64,000 nt of DNA from Ascaphus truei (taxonomy: Eukaryota; Chordata; Amphibia; Anura; Ascaphidae): assembly GCA_036426205.1 (NCBI GenBank), contig CM071573.1:70280817-70344816 (forward strand), written 5' to 3'. A program made the translations under genes and the position numbers. A model generated the notes under the pieces. The model did no database searches, was not told where the DNA came from, and worked only from the letters and a program-made list of their open reading frames with translations. This document shows, in pieces, positions 47,988 through 59,214 of this stretch; the first letter of the stretch is position 1; each line of letters opens with the position of its first letter.

Positions 47988-48170
47988 CAGGGGTGGCAAA
48001 CTCCAGTCCTCAAGGGCCACCAACAGGTCAGGTTTTCAGTCGAAGACTGAGCCACTGATTGAGCCACCTGTGCTGAAGCAGGGACTGATTTCGCCACCTG
48101 TGCTGAAGCAGGGATATCCTGAAAGCCTGACCTGTTGGTAGCTCTTGAGGACTGGAGTTGCCCACCCCTG
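47988..48170. mobile_element. hAT MITE family A copy 10
   Basis: CAGGGGTGGCAAACTCC ... GGAGTTGCCCACCCCTG with target duplication ATCTAGAA/ATCTTGAA (7 of 8). It lies 71 bp downstream of the 36-nt exon ending at 47916. Confidence 0.92.
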
Positions 48171-48361
48171 ATCTTGAATTAAAGAAAACTATGTCAATTT
48201 GACATTGAGAAGATGCTTAAATAAGATTGCTTTTTTTCCCCTTAACCAACAAGATGTTTTATAGTTAAAGTAACAAGTAGTAGTGTTTGTGAATAAATTC
48301 CTACTCTGTATACAATACAAATGTGTGTATAGAAAGAGGGAGATAAAGTAACTTCTTTTCT

Positions 48362-48432
48362 ATTCATTACTGCTGTGAAGCGCTTCTGTATGTACATTAA
48401 ACGTGCTATATAAATAAAGGTATACATACATG
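48362..48432 (+). repeat. L2-type LINE 3' terminus
   Basis: CATTACTGCTGTGAAGCGCT, CTATATAAATAAAGGTATAC and a final ACATACATGC match the end of the LINE at 26440-26505. Confidence 0.75.
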
Positions 48433-48760
48433 CATTTATTTATTATTTATAAAATGTTTTACCAGGAAGAAATACATTGAGAGTTACCTCTCGTTTTCAA
48501 GTATGTCCTGGGCACAGAGTTAAGACAAATAATACATGGTTACAAGTACAGTTACATAATGAGCAGGGTATACATTATATACAAGACATTGCATGCACAG
48601 TTAAAGATAATACTGTATATATTATGGGCGTATGAAACAGTTACAGACCAGATTAAAATGTGTGACAGCCTTAGATTTGAAAGAATTTAGACTGGTGGTG
48701 GATGTAAGAGTCTCTGGTAGGTTGTTCCAGTTTTGGGGTGCACGGTAAGAGAATACCCCT
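48433..48760. repeat. Dispersed repeat family D copy 2
   Basis: TTACCAGGAAGAAATACATT, AAGTATGTCCTGGGCACAGA and CAGTTAAAGATAATA match 31846-32120. This copy extends further, to GGTTGTTCCAGTTTTGGGGT. Confidence 0.8.
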
Positions 48761-51080
48761 GAATAAGTAACTATTAGGAGGTGACCCTGCTCCTGCAGTA
48801 AAACAACTTTTGTATTTAGGATAATGTTTTTTTATTATTTTTATTATCTCTTAAAGGGATGCCATTCAAAGTTGTAGTGGCCTTATTGGTGTAGATTGAT
48901 TGGACCAACATTTGATTTCTTAATAGATTAAATACATTGCACAGAGGTTTGAAAACCTCACAGGTCTCTTCTACATGTGAACTGTCAAGTGTAGCAGCAC
49001 CTGGAGTGCTTAAATATTTTGCTGGTTGTACAGTATGTGCACAGTGAACACCTTTGCTTTAAAGCCTCAGTGTACAAGCCACATTACATTATACAGTATA
49101 TATACTGAGATTACCTGCTGTTAATAACAATCCTTAATGTCATAATGTAGCTTTATTTTACAGAACATCTCTAGAGTTATATTAGTGGAAGTTTGTATAT
49201 TTAACTAGTGCATCAAGTGTCCCTCTGGTGTGATGAGGTCAGCTCTGCCGTCACCTGATAATAATTTATTGTTTCATGAGTTGTCTAGTTATTTCCTTTT
49301 CAATGAATCCGTCTATACCACATGAATTTCCCATTGTAAAGACATATTTTTTTTTTATGTCCTGACCTGTACTTTTTACAACATGGATATTTTATTAATA
49401 AATGATGTCCCCTATCGGCTCAGAAATGAGGGTTCTGCAATGCTATTAGCCTCCAGGTTCAGCAGCTGTGTGTGAAATCATTCCATCCCTAATTGCCTGT
49501 TTGAGTAACAATCCATCCGCCCTCACCCAAAAACCTTAACAGAAAGAGGTCCCTTTATCAAGAGATGCGCTATTATGTAGAAATTCGATTCACGTTTTTC
49601 TCCAACTTCTGGGAACATTCTGAATTTCCAAATATATTTACATTTCTAATATGCTGCACATTGTAGCTGAATTTTCAAATAATTTCCATTGTTTACATTT
49701 TTCTCCCATGGATTTTGCACATTTTTCAATTTTCTCCCATTTTAAATGTTTTTAAAAAAAAATTTTTTTTACGTTTTTCAATATTCTCAATTTTTTTGTA
49801 TATTTGATTTTTTTTTCGAAACGCCAACAAATTTGCAAATGTAACCACTTAAAGGAGTTATTTAAAAATATATGTATCATTCAGCATTTGATTACTGTGC
49901 ATCAGTACCAGTCCTGTCTATTTGACGTTACAACTAATGTCTACTATTATCTAATATTAAGGTGGCACGAAGTCCTCTAACTAATGACCTGCAGCAAAGA
50001 CACTGAATTAACAATGTGATGCAGAACCAAGCAAAAATAATAATAATTTTCCCAGCATCTAAACAGGAGCCTGCTACATAACTGTTACACTGGACACCTT
50101 GTGAGTTGTTCAAATTGACTGTTGCATTAAGTTAACGACAGGTACCTCTGTTAGCTGCTGCAGATTCGTTTGGTATTTTAACTAATTAGTTTCTTCTTTT
50201 TTTAAAGTTATTTTCAAAGAGGGTCAGGAAGTACAGTTTTTATCAACAGGTGGAGGAGACCTGGGGTTTTCAAAGAGGCCAGGTGGTTTGTCAGTAGCGG
50301 AATGAGTGACAAGGTTAGGCTGTTTGATGCTGTGCTCTTCTGTAAGCGTGACCTTCACACAGAGTAATATCAGTCCCTTAGAATAACAGACGACATATGA
50401 AAGCATCATTACAGACCAGTCTTGGGAAGCCTGGCACTGACTCTAGTTCCTTCCAGGATAGTGTGCACACCTGTGAGTTTTTTGATTTATTGTTTTGCCA
50501 GCAGCAGCTGTGATTGTGGTGTGATTTCACGGATATCTAAATTGTGTATTGAGATCTGTACGATTAATAGCCAAAAGGAAATGGCAAATTTTGAGAGACT
50601 GTCCTGAAACACATATCTTGCCCTTCTGAAAGGCAAAACAAAGCACTGGATGTAACTTCACCCATTTCCTCTGTATAATCTATCAAATATGACATCTTGC
50701 AGATTTATTACACTCACGCTTGACTTGACCTAAACATTTTGGCTTTCCAGAACATCAATTGTACACCATTATTGCAATTATTGTCTGGTGCTGTGTTTAT
50801 TACATTCCCACCCCTCCAAGACAGTTGTTACTCCTGTTGAACTCTCTTATAGAGTGGCATGGAACATTTGAACTAAGTTGATCTTATTTCTGTTTTGAAA
50901 TTGGCAGCCGAAAAGAAAATATAGAATACTAAAGGGGTTCTAAGCAGGGTGAAGGAACACATCCATTTGAAGAAACAAGGACTTAATTGCAGCCATTTTT
51001 TAAATGATTTGTGTATCTTGCATCAGTCACCTTAACTGCCTAACGGAGATGGCGGATTGAGATTGCAGAACTGTGTAGTC

Positions 51081-51250
51081 CACGGGTGTCCAACTCAGAC
51101 CTCAAGGGCCATCAACAGGCCAGGTTTTATGGATATCCCTGCTTCAGCACAAGTGGCTCAATCAGTGGCTCAGGGACCTGTGCTGAAACAGGGGTATCCT
51201 TAAAACCTGACCTGTTGGTGACCCTTGGGGACTGGAGTTGGCCACCCCTG
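51081..51250. mobile_element. hAT MITE family A copy 11
   Basis: CACGGGTGTCCAACTCAGAC ... GGAGTTGGCCACCCCTG with a shortened centre. Confidence 0.85.
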
Positions 51251-52285
51251 ACTTGGTCAGTCTGCACATAAAGGTCGTCCTGCTTTGGTCCATAGTGAAG
51301 GTGCAGAGATGGGCATTAGATATAAAGAAAGGGGCTTTTGATGTATTATTTATCAGTGTAAAAACTTCTTCTGAAACCTGCATTCTGTATTGTATTCTTT
51401 ATCATAATATGTAAAACATATTTTTTATACATATTTTACTGTGCGATTTAACTCTGTAGGTTTCAAAAAATTTCTTTTTTTATTTGAAATGATTCACTCT
51501 GTTTTCTGCAATTACCTATATAACTGGATAAGCTAACGAATGTGGCGTTTATTAAGCAATACCATATTACAATATTAAATGATTCGATGGAAAAAAAGCT
51601 ATATATTTGTTACTGCACCACTAATTTGTGCATATTTCTTTTTCACTGGGGTGATTTGAGTTTCAAATGGTCTATAATTCCAGTTGTATTGTTTATAGAG
51701 TAGAATTTTACCTAAATCATGTGGATAATGTTTATTTCTAAAATCAAGCCTGAAGTATGAAAGAAGATAATTTGTTCATAAATGAATTGATTTAACTGAA
51801 AGCACAGTTGGAGTTTTGAAGCTTGTAACTAATGTTACAAGATGTTTAGACAATTTAACAATGCATTAGTCAATTGGGTCGGACCTTGTCATTTGTGCAA
51901 ATACGACCTGCTGGCAAACTAAATCTAATTACTAGACAAAACATACTGGTTTGCCATCATAATGTAATGAAAATCATTGCTCTCTTCCTGTGCTTCTATT
52001 TAAAAATGATTGATTTATTTCAGAATGCAAATATTTTCATTCCTGATGAGTCTAAACCTTTGACAAGTAATTAGTCTCTTGAGAAAATAACTAAATAAAA
52101 AGGTACCTGCTCCTTCCTTAACCTAATGGATATTTTATAATACTGTGTTTGCTTTTCGCTTTTATTTTATGGGTTCAATTGTATTGAAGACAAAGAGGGA
52201 ATTATGTTCCACAACTTTTGACTGTTACTTTGAGCCTTCAACTGATTAACATTGATCTAAATGTGATCCATCCTTTATTTTTAAG

Positions 52286-52312
52286 GCCCCACTTGGTCCC
52301 AAAGGAGACCCA
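52286..52312 (+). CDS. COL13A1: COL13A1 exon, COL1 with Ala at a Gly position (27 nt)
   Basis: The exon encodes APLGPKGDP, phase 0/0. The acceptor is TATTTTTAAG and the donor is GTAAGT. The first codon is GCC (Ala) where the repeat requires Gly, and no alternative AG restores it. The human exon begins with Gly (GLTGPPGQP as recalled). Splicing gives GEM-APL-GPK, a Gly substitution type of interruption. It is either a real lineage-specific imperfection or a base-call error. Confidence 0.92.
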
Positions 52313-52412
52313 GTAAGTATTTCACGTTTTGGTAATCACGGTAATTGATGTCTTTTTAAAATTCACGCTTCCATTATTGCAATCTTTTAAACTACTATTT
52401 CTTTTGTGCCAG

Positions 52413-52439
52413 GGAACTGCAGGACTTAAGGGAGAAAAG
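52413..52439 (+). CDS. COL13A1: COL13A1 exon, COL1 (27 nt)
   Basis: The exon encodes GTAGLKGEK, phase 0/0. The acceptor is TTTGTGCCAG and the donor is GTAAGA. Only 100 bp separate it from the previous exon, by far the shortest intron here. It aligns with human GPQGQKGEK. Confidence 0.95.
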
Positions 52440-52652
52440 GTAAGATGTGCATAAAAAATATGTCCGGAAAAAGCCATGTTGATGGCGAAACACGTGTCAT
52501 TACTCTGATGTCATACGTGATGTCAGACACCACGAGGTCTGTGTAGACAAGGGGAAAGCTTAGGCGAACCTGCAGTACGCCAAGCTCCCCCGGGGGAATT
52601 TAGAACCAGAACTTTCGAGCATCAGCAACATCCAACAGAGTAACTAATAACC

Positions 52653-52790
52653 ATCTCTATCTATCGTATCTATCGTATCTATCTTATCTATTGATCGTAT
52701 CTATCTTATCTATCTATCTTATCTATCGATCTTATCTATCTGTGTATCTAGATAGATAGATACATCAATAGATCGATAGATAGATAGATC
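52653..52790. repeat. (TATC)n/(GATA)n inverted microsatellite
   Basis: TATC-rich repeats (52653-52749) meet GATA repeats (52750-52788), giving a hairpin-capable inverted array. A 24-bp tandem duplication with CCACCATAACCTAAATAAT and a (TA)n (52831-52853) follow. Confidence 0.92.
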
Positions 52791-52928
52791 CACCATAACC
52801 TAAATAATTCACCCACCATAACCTAAATAATATATATATATATATATATATATAAAATGGGAGAAGCGCAGACAAAAACCAAACAGAACAAATGTATGAA
52901 ATCAATGCAAAAGGGAAACTCACAAGGG

Positions 52929-53160
52929 AGAAGGAGCGGCTCAGTGAGCAAAGACACTGACTGGCACTGAGTTTGAAGAAGGGGAACCTGGTTAAATTCC
53001 TGATGTCAGCTCCTTGTGACCTTGGGCAAGTCACTTCATCTCCCTGTGCCTCAGGCACCAAAAACATAGATTGTAAGCTCCATGGGGCAGGGACTTGTGC
53101 CTGAAAAATGTCTCTGTAAAACACTATGTAAAACTAGCAGCGCTATACAAGAACAAAACA
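52929..53160 (+). mobile_element. tRNA-derived SINE copy 2 with L2-type tail
   Basis: A box CGGCTCAGTGAG, B box GGTTAAATTCC, middle CAAGTCACTTCATCTCCCTG and tail TTGTAAGCTCCATGGGGCAG, ending in AAC-rich sequence. It has the same structure as copy 1, with about 26 extra bases between the boxes. Confidence 0.88.
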
Positions 53161-55162
53161 AAAACATAAGCTTATCTGAAGCAGTCCCTAGTCCATTCCT
53201 AGTCTTGTGCATCCCGTCCAGGTGATGATGTCACTCTCCAGCTACATGCCATTGGCTACGGATTCTCAGAAGGGACAAAAAGCTCTCCAATGCATTTCAG
53301 CCTAGAATAGATCTATCTTTTTTATCAGTTTTATCTATCTCTCTTAACACGAATTGCCTTTACCCGAAATGTCCCATCTCTCTTCACCACTGTGACATTG
53401 ATTAGTATCGAGATAAGCTTTTTGATACTCTGCAAAATTATCCATACCATAAAAACAAAGAAAAATGGCAACTACAACGCCACTCTATAGAGGCAACAAA
53501 ACTCGACACAGTGTATAATTATTGCAGTACTCGGTAAGCTCAACAACAAACTCAGACAGACGCTTGGTTTGAGTTGTTTTTAGCTGAGATTATTGGAACC
53601 GTTTTTAATCCCTTGTAAAATAAAGTACTTTGAAATGATAATTTTTTGGGAAAATTGTTGTTTATCACTTAATAGAACATTTATTAAAGGTTACGTTTTA
53701 AAGGGGTTATGTAGATTCAGCTGTGATAATAGATTCCTAGAGGGATTCTTTAGTGAAGTGCACTAATGGATCTCTTCCCCCTTTTCTTTGCCTTCTACTA
53801 GTTTCCCCCCCACAGAGAAAAGAGAAGTTCTATGGTCACATATCTAATTAATGAAGTCAAAGTACCTTTTACTTGATCTCCCATCGAACAGATGATAAAC
53901 TTAACTAGCTACAGTATGCCTTCAAGTTACTGTTACACACCCTGAATATTGTAATCATTTCATTTGGTAGGTTGCTCTGTCCAGTTTGTATTATGTTTAA
54001 TATATCATAATATTTCCAGTCACCAATCCTGTTTTGTTTAAGCATAAGATGGGTGGGTCGCATTTTGGCAAATAAAAGAGGATGAACCCAAAGCCCTGAA
54101 AAATAAAGGTGAAAGTAAACTATATCTGTGTTATAGTTCATGAACAGGGCAGCCAATCCAACATCCTTCCTGCTTTAAATAAATAATGAGAAGTCACGTC
54201 TCTCTGACCCTATCACGTATGTGTAAGAAAATACAAGATTTATAATAAGAGCGAATATTTAGGTTTGGATCATAGTCTTTTTCGTCTTTCCATCCCTTTT
54301 CCCATTATATAGATGACCTTTTTTACTGGTTAGGATTGTGCCATGTTACGCACCCCATCTATTGCCTCCAATCCGTCCCTGCAGCTTATCCGTTGTTTTC
54401 CGATGTCCGGCAATGAGCAATTTTGTCCACTGTACTTGTTCTGCAGACAAAAAAAATGGTACTTGTTAGCCTTGCCTATGACGGCCAATAAATAGTTGCA
54501 ATGTCTTCGGGAGATAACGGCGTGTTTTCCTACTGGTGACCCCTGGTGCCATGTTTGTAGGGTTGGTTTTATTTGTGGGGTTTTTGCAGTATTCTCAAAG
54601 AATCTCCAAAAAATGTTCAACTTGTTGCTTGGAACCAGGGGTCCTGGGGATCAGATGCCCAATTGTCCTGGTCAGCTCAAAGGAACCCCCCTTTAAGCAA
54701 TCCAGAGAACATTTTTTTTTTGGGGGGGGGGGGATATTGCTGCATAGAGAAAACATGAGAGAATCCAAATAGGAATTACAAGAAAATCAGTAGAACTGTG
54801 AAGCCCCTACTCAATGAACTATTCATGTATTTCCTGTGCTGGGAAATAGTTCAGCTCCATTGGAATGAGTGGGAATAACATTGTACATCACAGGGAAGAT
54901 GGCTTCAGATCATAGTATATAAGAACCCACATTTGTCAGTACTATATAGTAATCTAAGGATTCACATCCATACAAAACCACTAGTTTCAATCTCACTCAC
55001 ATTCTGATATTTGACAGTTTTGATTGCACCTATGTGTGGAAGTAATACAGATAGCAAGCGACAAGCTACAAGCGACAAGCTAAAAAAACCAGTAGCAGGA
55101 TACATAGGTAATGGATATGTATAAGCATTTACAAAGATGTTCCTTTCTTTTTTTTATTGCAG

Positions 55163-55189
55163 GGCCATTGCGGGGATTACACTCACAGG
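55163..55189 (+). CDS. COL13A1: COL13A1 exon, COL1/NC2 junction with cysteine (27 nt)
   Basis: The exon encodes GHCGDYTHR, phase 0/0. The acceptor is TTTTTTATTGCAG and the donor is GTAAAC. Two final triplet-like units (GHC, GDY) end COL1, and THR starts NC2. It aligns with human GQCGEYPHR, keeping the Cys that could form an interchain disulfide at the end of COL1. Confidence 0.95.
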
Positions 55190-57036
55190 GTAAACATTCT
55201 TTACTATTAACCTACGTATGGCTTTCTTAGCATTACTGCTGCTATATTCTTAAAAAGGCATTTCATTGATGTTTTGTTTTTTTTATAACCAAATGACACA
55301 TCTCATTACAATGGAACCAAAGGAAAACAGATCTAGCACGAAAGATGAATTTGTTTTTGGGAGCTGTTTTAAATATATACACACACATTATATATATATA
55401 TATATATATATATCGTTTTTAGAGAAATATATATTTTTTGTTAATTCGGTGAATAGTTCAATTTGTGAAGAGAAGGAAATATTTTAACTTGAAAACAAGT
55501 TGATGATGGAGGGACCTTCCCACGTATGGTGAACGCAAGATGTTCAACATATGGCCAAGCCGTTTATTTTTCTAAGCTGTTCCTTTTCTCTTCCAAAAAC
55601 ATGATTCAAAATTCTGGATTTTGTTTTACTTAGCAGATGATTCTAGAAGACAACAAAGTGGATAATGACTGATGTGAAATCTTATTAGCCACCCCCTAAA
55701 AATGTGCACGCCTCTTATTTATTTTTTACAATAAAGGTTATCGGGGAAAGATTGCTTCTATTAAATGTGTTGCTATATAACAATGGAGAAACCGCATGTC
55801 TCTGAAGCATGTAATACAATGTGTCATTTATATAAGCAGTTTGAAGCTGTTACTGAGTAAATAAACAGTGTTGTTTTTGCCAACAAGTAACTACCATCTC
55901 TCTGGCCTTCTTCCCGAATACATGCCAGTCATTTCGTGGAGAAGAGATGACGCGGTTTCTAGGTTGAAGAGGGTAGAGTAGCATTAGCAAAGTTGGAACG
56001 GACAAGCAGTTATAAGCCTCCAACAACCTCAACATGAAGAGGTTGGTCTTAGCCTTGGACATATTAGGGGCAGAGACCATCCTCCAGCCAGCGATTGAAA
56101 TGCAAGGTTACATGGCCAGAATTTGCCAGCCTAACTCGTTGGCAATATGACACTGTACAGTATATCAGGCTAGTTTTAAATCTTCCATTGTAATGCAGAA
56201 CTATTGTGAACTGGGATGTGATGGGGCTATAGTTAGAAAATAAGAACTAGTTTGAGATACCATGATATCTACTACAGGGAGTTTAAAAAAAACTGTTTTG
56301 AAGGCATCATTTAAAAAACAAAAACTTTTGGAAATGTACTCCAGAGATCTTTTCCCCCTTTATATAATAAAAGCAGGTGAATGGATAAGTAAAATTAACA
56401 AGCATGGGGACATATATATGTATATGAGCTTACAAAACCAGCATGTATTCTATTTTGGGGGAAATATCTGTATGTTTGCATAAAGGTGCATGCTGTGTAA
56501 TACTCCTGCTAGAAGTTAGGGGGCGTCCTATTTCACATACCTTCATGGTAAATGTCTCTGTAATAAATTTTCAGTGTAATTTAAATTAGGGGAGCAGGGT
56601 TGTAATATTAAAAATGTGTATGCATTTTTTTTACTTGAACAGAAAAATCTATTTGATATTGATTTTTCTTTTCTTTATAAAAGAAAGTGAAGCATTGTAA
56701 TTAAAAAATCTTATAGTATTTCATCCCACCAAATGTAATGGCCTTCTGATCCGTGTTTACTGGAATTTATATTCTTATTTACATTGTGGTTATTGTCTAC
56801 ATTTCCCAGCGTACTGGCCAACAGCTGAAAGCTTCTTTTACTGAGATTTGGGATGAGAATACTGGAGATTTCTAAATGAACTTGCATCGGGATAAGTGAA
56901 TACTTTCTAGGAGTCAGCAGACATATTATACATCGATTAGCTAGAAATCATGGAATCTCTGTGAAAAGCAGGGGAGAGTTAGACATTACGGCAGGCATAA
57001 GCTTATAGGGGGCCATGTTAAAATGGACAAGTAGCA

Positions 57037-57190
57037 AAAAGTGACACACTGGGAGTTCTCATTTTTTATATCATTACCCAGAATCATTTGCTGCAGTGCA
57101 AGCATTTTATGCCAAGAGATAATGGGGAAAGGCAGAGTTGTGGACCTGTCTGAGATGTGAATGTGCTCGCAAATTGTATTTTTATTTACA
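57037..57190 (+). repeat. Dispersed repeat family E copy 2
   Basis: AGCAAAAAGTGACACACTGG ... GTGGACCTGTCTGAGATGTG, uninterrupted at the site where copy 1 carries the MITE. Confidence 0.8.
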
Positions 57191-58185
57191 ATATAGTGAA
57201 CATGTCTAAGTATTTTGAAAGTAAAAATATTTCTTCAGTAAGTAAGAGGGGCCTGCACTGCAATGTCTGTCAATGACAGAGTTAAGATATTTCAGTGTGG
57301 ACAGTTCAACATGGCCTCTGGCCCCAGGTGTGTGAGAGCATTGAGCTGTAAGTTAGGAAGCCAAGCTGTTCTGTCAGGGACATGCGGGTTGTAACGGGTA
57401 TATAGTGACAGTACTGTACTTATGTTGCAGGCCCAATACAATAATAGATGGGTCAGATGTGTTTGTTTAGCCAACTGCCTAACTGGATTGTTATGCTGAA
57501 AAAGAAAGACCAAAGAAACCCATGATTAAGCAGTGTCCTGGGTTTTATTACAACCTTGGGAAGCTGCCTGCTGCTGAGCGCTCAAGGTGAACAAGAGGAA
57601 TAAACATAAAATATGACGAGGGATAATAAGCAGATCTGTCCAGTGTAACTCAAAATGCAGGGAATAGTGATACAATAAAAAGAGAACACTGCAACATAAC
57701 ACAGCCTCGGACAGCTGCAAAGAGAAAGCACTTTGCTATATAATGACTTATCTGCCACTTCAAAAATCTGGGTTATAATGCATGGTTTGTAGGAGTGGTC
57801 GTTACTCATTGGAAGGCAGTGTCGCTCACTGTGAGTCTCAGTGGTTATGTAGACAAAGAAGGGTGGTCGAAAATGTGGCCATGTATCCTATACTCCTTTA
57901 GGGGGTCTTCCTCTTTAAAGTCAGCACTCTCCCAATATATTGTGTTGCTGTGGCCCACAGCGCACGCGTTTCACTCATGTGAGTCCTTCAAACTTGCAGG
58001 CTTTGCTTTGAGATGTTTTCATTGACCATGGAAGTCTTGAAAATTTGGAGGAATAATATGCAGCCAATAAGGTTTGTGCATACGTAGAAAAAGAAGTCAA
58101 TAATAAAGGGAAAAGTCTCAATCTCAGTCTTAACTAAAATAATTTTTTGTAAGCTTGCACCATTTTAAAATGATAGTTTATCATT

Positions 58186-58555
58186 GCCATGTGTCCAGTA
58201 TTTGGACACTCTGTCCAGTAAAAAGTACAGGTAATACTGGACATTTATGTGTCTGGTGTTACCTCTCTGGACATAATGACCTGACCGGCTTGGGGGGGGG
58301 CCGCGGGATTTCTCTGAGCAGTGAGAGAGCGGGGCTGTTGATAGGGGCCTGGGCAGCTGACTACATCATGATTGGCTGCATTACTCAGCAGCAGCCAATC
58401 AGGAGGAGGTGGCAGGAGCCTGGGGGTGGGGCCAAGGAGGGGAGGAAAAAGCATGGAGAGAAGAGTTTGTGTGTGTGTGTGTGTGTGTCTCGAGTGTGTC
58501 GCACCTTTCACCATTGTGACCAGTATTTTTGGAGAAGCCACCTGGCACTCCAATT
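58186..58555. mobile_element. Probable transposon remnant with CCAAT palindrome
   Basis: GTCCAGTATTTGGACAC and GACCAGTATTTTTGGAG lie at the two ends. Inside is a hairpin GATTGGCTGC-ATTACTCA-GCAGCCAATC (58370-58400), G-rich sequence and (GT)n at 58467-58488. The family is not assigned. Confidence 0.4.
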
Positions 58556-58945
58556 TATCAATTAAGATAAGTTGTCATTTGCTTTGTCCTCAGTGTACGT
58601 TTAACTGCTGCTGGATCCAGATGAAACATTATGAAACATCACGGGGCTCCATTTTTAAGCTCTCTCATAGGAACGTATTATGTAATGGGAGAATTTTTAG
58701 CATCAAAGCCTTATTTCCATGTAGGGTCTCATTAGTTTATCAACATGTTACACATTGAAAACACTTTGGTTTGTTCATATAATACGCGTCCAGATGTTTT
58801 GTTACTTCCCATAATTATACACACTGACAGCACAGGTGTTCCACCATAATATAGACACATTAAGGTGTGCAGAAAACACATCTTGTTTATATTGTGTTAA
58901 GCTTTGAGACCAAAATATCTTCTCGGATGGCAGGAGGGTTTAGGT

Positions 58946-59098
58946 CAGGCGGGAGTGGTCCAGTCCTCAAGTGCTACAAACAGGTCAGGATTTAAGGATA
59001 TCCTTGCTTCAGGACAGATGGCCCACCTGTGCTGAAGCAGGGATATCCTTAAACCTGACCTGTTGGTGGCCCTTGAGGACTGGAGTTGGCCAGTCCTG
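58946..59098. mobile_element. hAT MITE family A copy 12
   Basis: CAGGCGGGAGTGGTCCAG ... GGAGTTGGCCAGTCCTG with target duplication GTTTAGGT/GTTTATAT (6 of 8). Confidence 0.88.
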
Positions 59099-59157
59099 GT
59101 TTATATGGTATAAAATCTCCTGACATTATGTGTCCCTGTGTCTTCACTGTCCAATAG

Positions 59158-59214
59158 GAATACTTAAGTACCACTTATGCAGCCCTGCGCTCCAATCAGA
59201 TTCTTGCTCTGAAG
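59158..59214 (+). CDS. COL13A1: COL13A1 exon, NC2 part 1 (57 nt)
   Basis: The exon encodes EYLSTTYAALRSNQILALK (19 residues), phase 0/0. It aligns along its full length with human ECLSSMPAALRSSQIIALK, which fixes the exon despite the absence of Gly-X-Y. The acceptor is TGTCCAATAG and the donor is GTTTGT, a weak 5' splice site consistent with a cassette exon. Mammalian NC2 exons are known to be alternatively spliced. The second human NC2 cysteine (ECL) is Tyr here. Confidence 0.93.

Larger units (their letters stand above)
47917..52285 (+). other. COL13A1: Intron
   Basis: 4.4 kb. It contains MITE copies 10 and 11, an LINE tail and repeat family D copy 2. Nothing supported was seen at 48800-51070 or 51400-52280. 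Confidence 0.9.
52440..55162 (+). other. COL13A1: Intron
   Basis: 2.7 kb. It contains the TATC/GATA palindrome, SINE copy 2 and a G run at 54721-54732. Nothing supported was seen at 53170-55160. Confidence 0.9.
55190..59157 (+). other. COL13A1: Intron between COL1-end and NC2 exons
   Basis: 4 kb. It contains a (TA)n (55388-55413), repeat family E copy 2, a probable element at 58186-58555 and MITE copy 12, which ends about 60 bp before the NC2 exon. Nothing supported was seen at 55420-57030. Confidence 0.9.
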
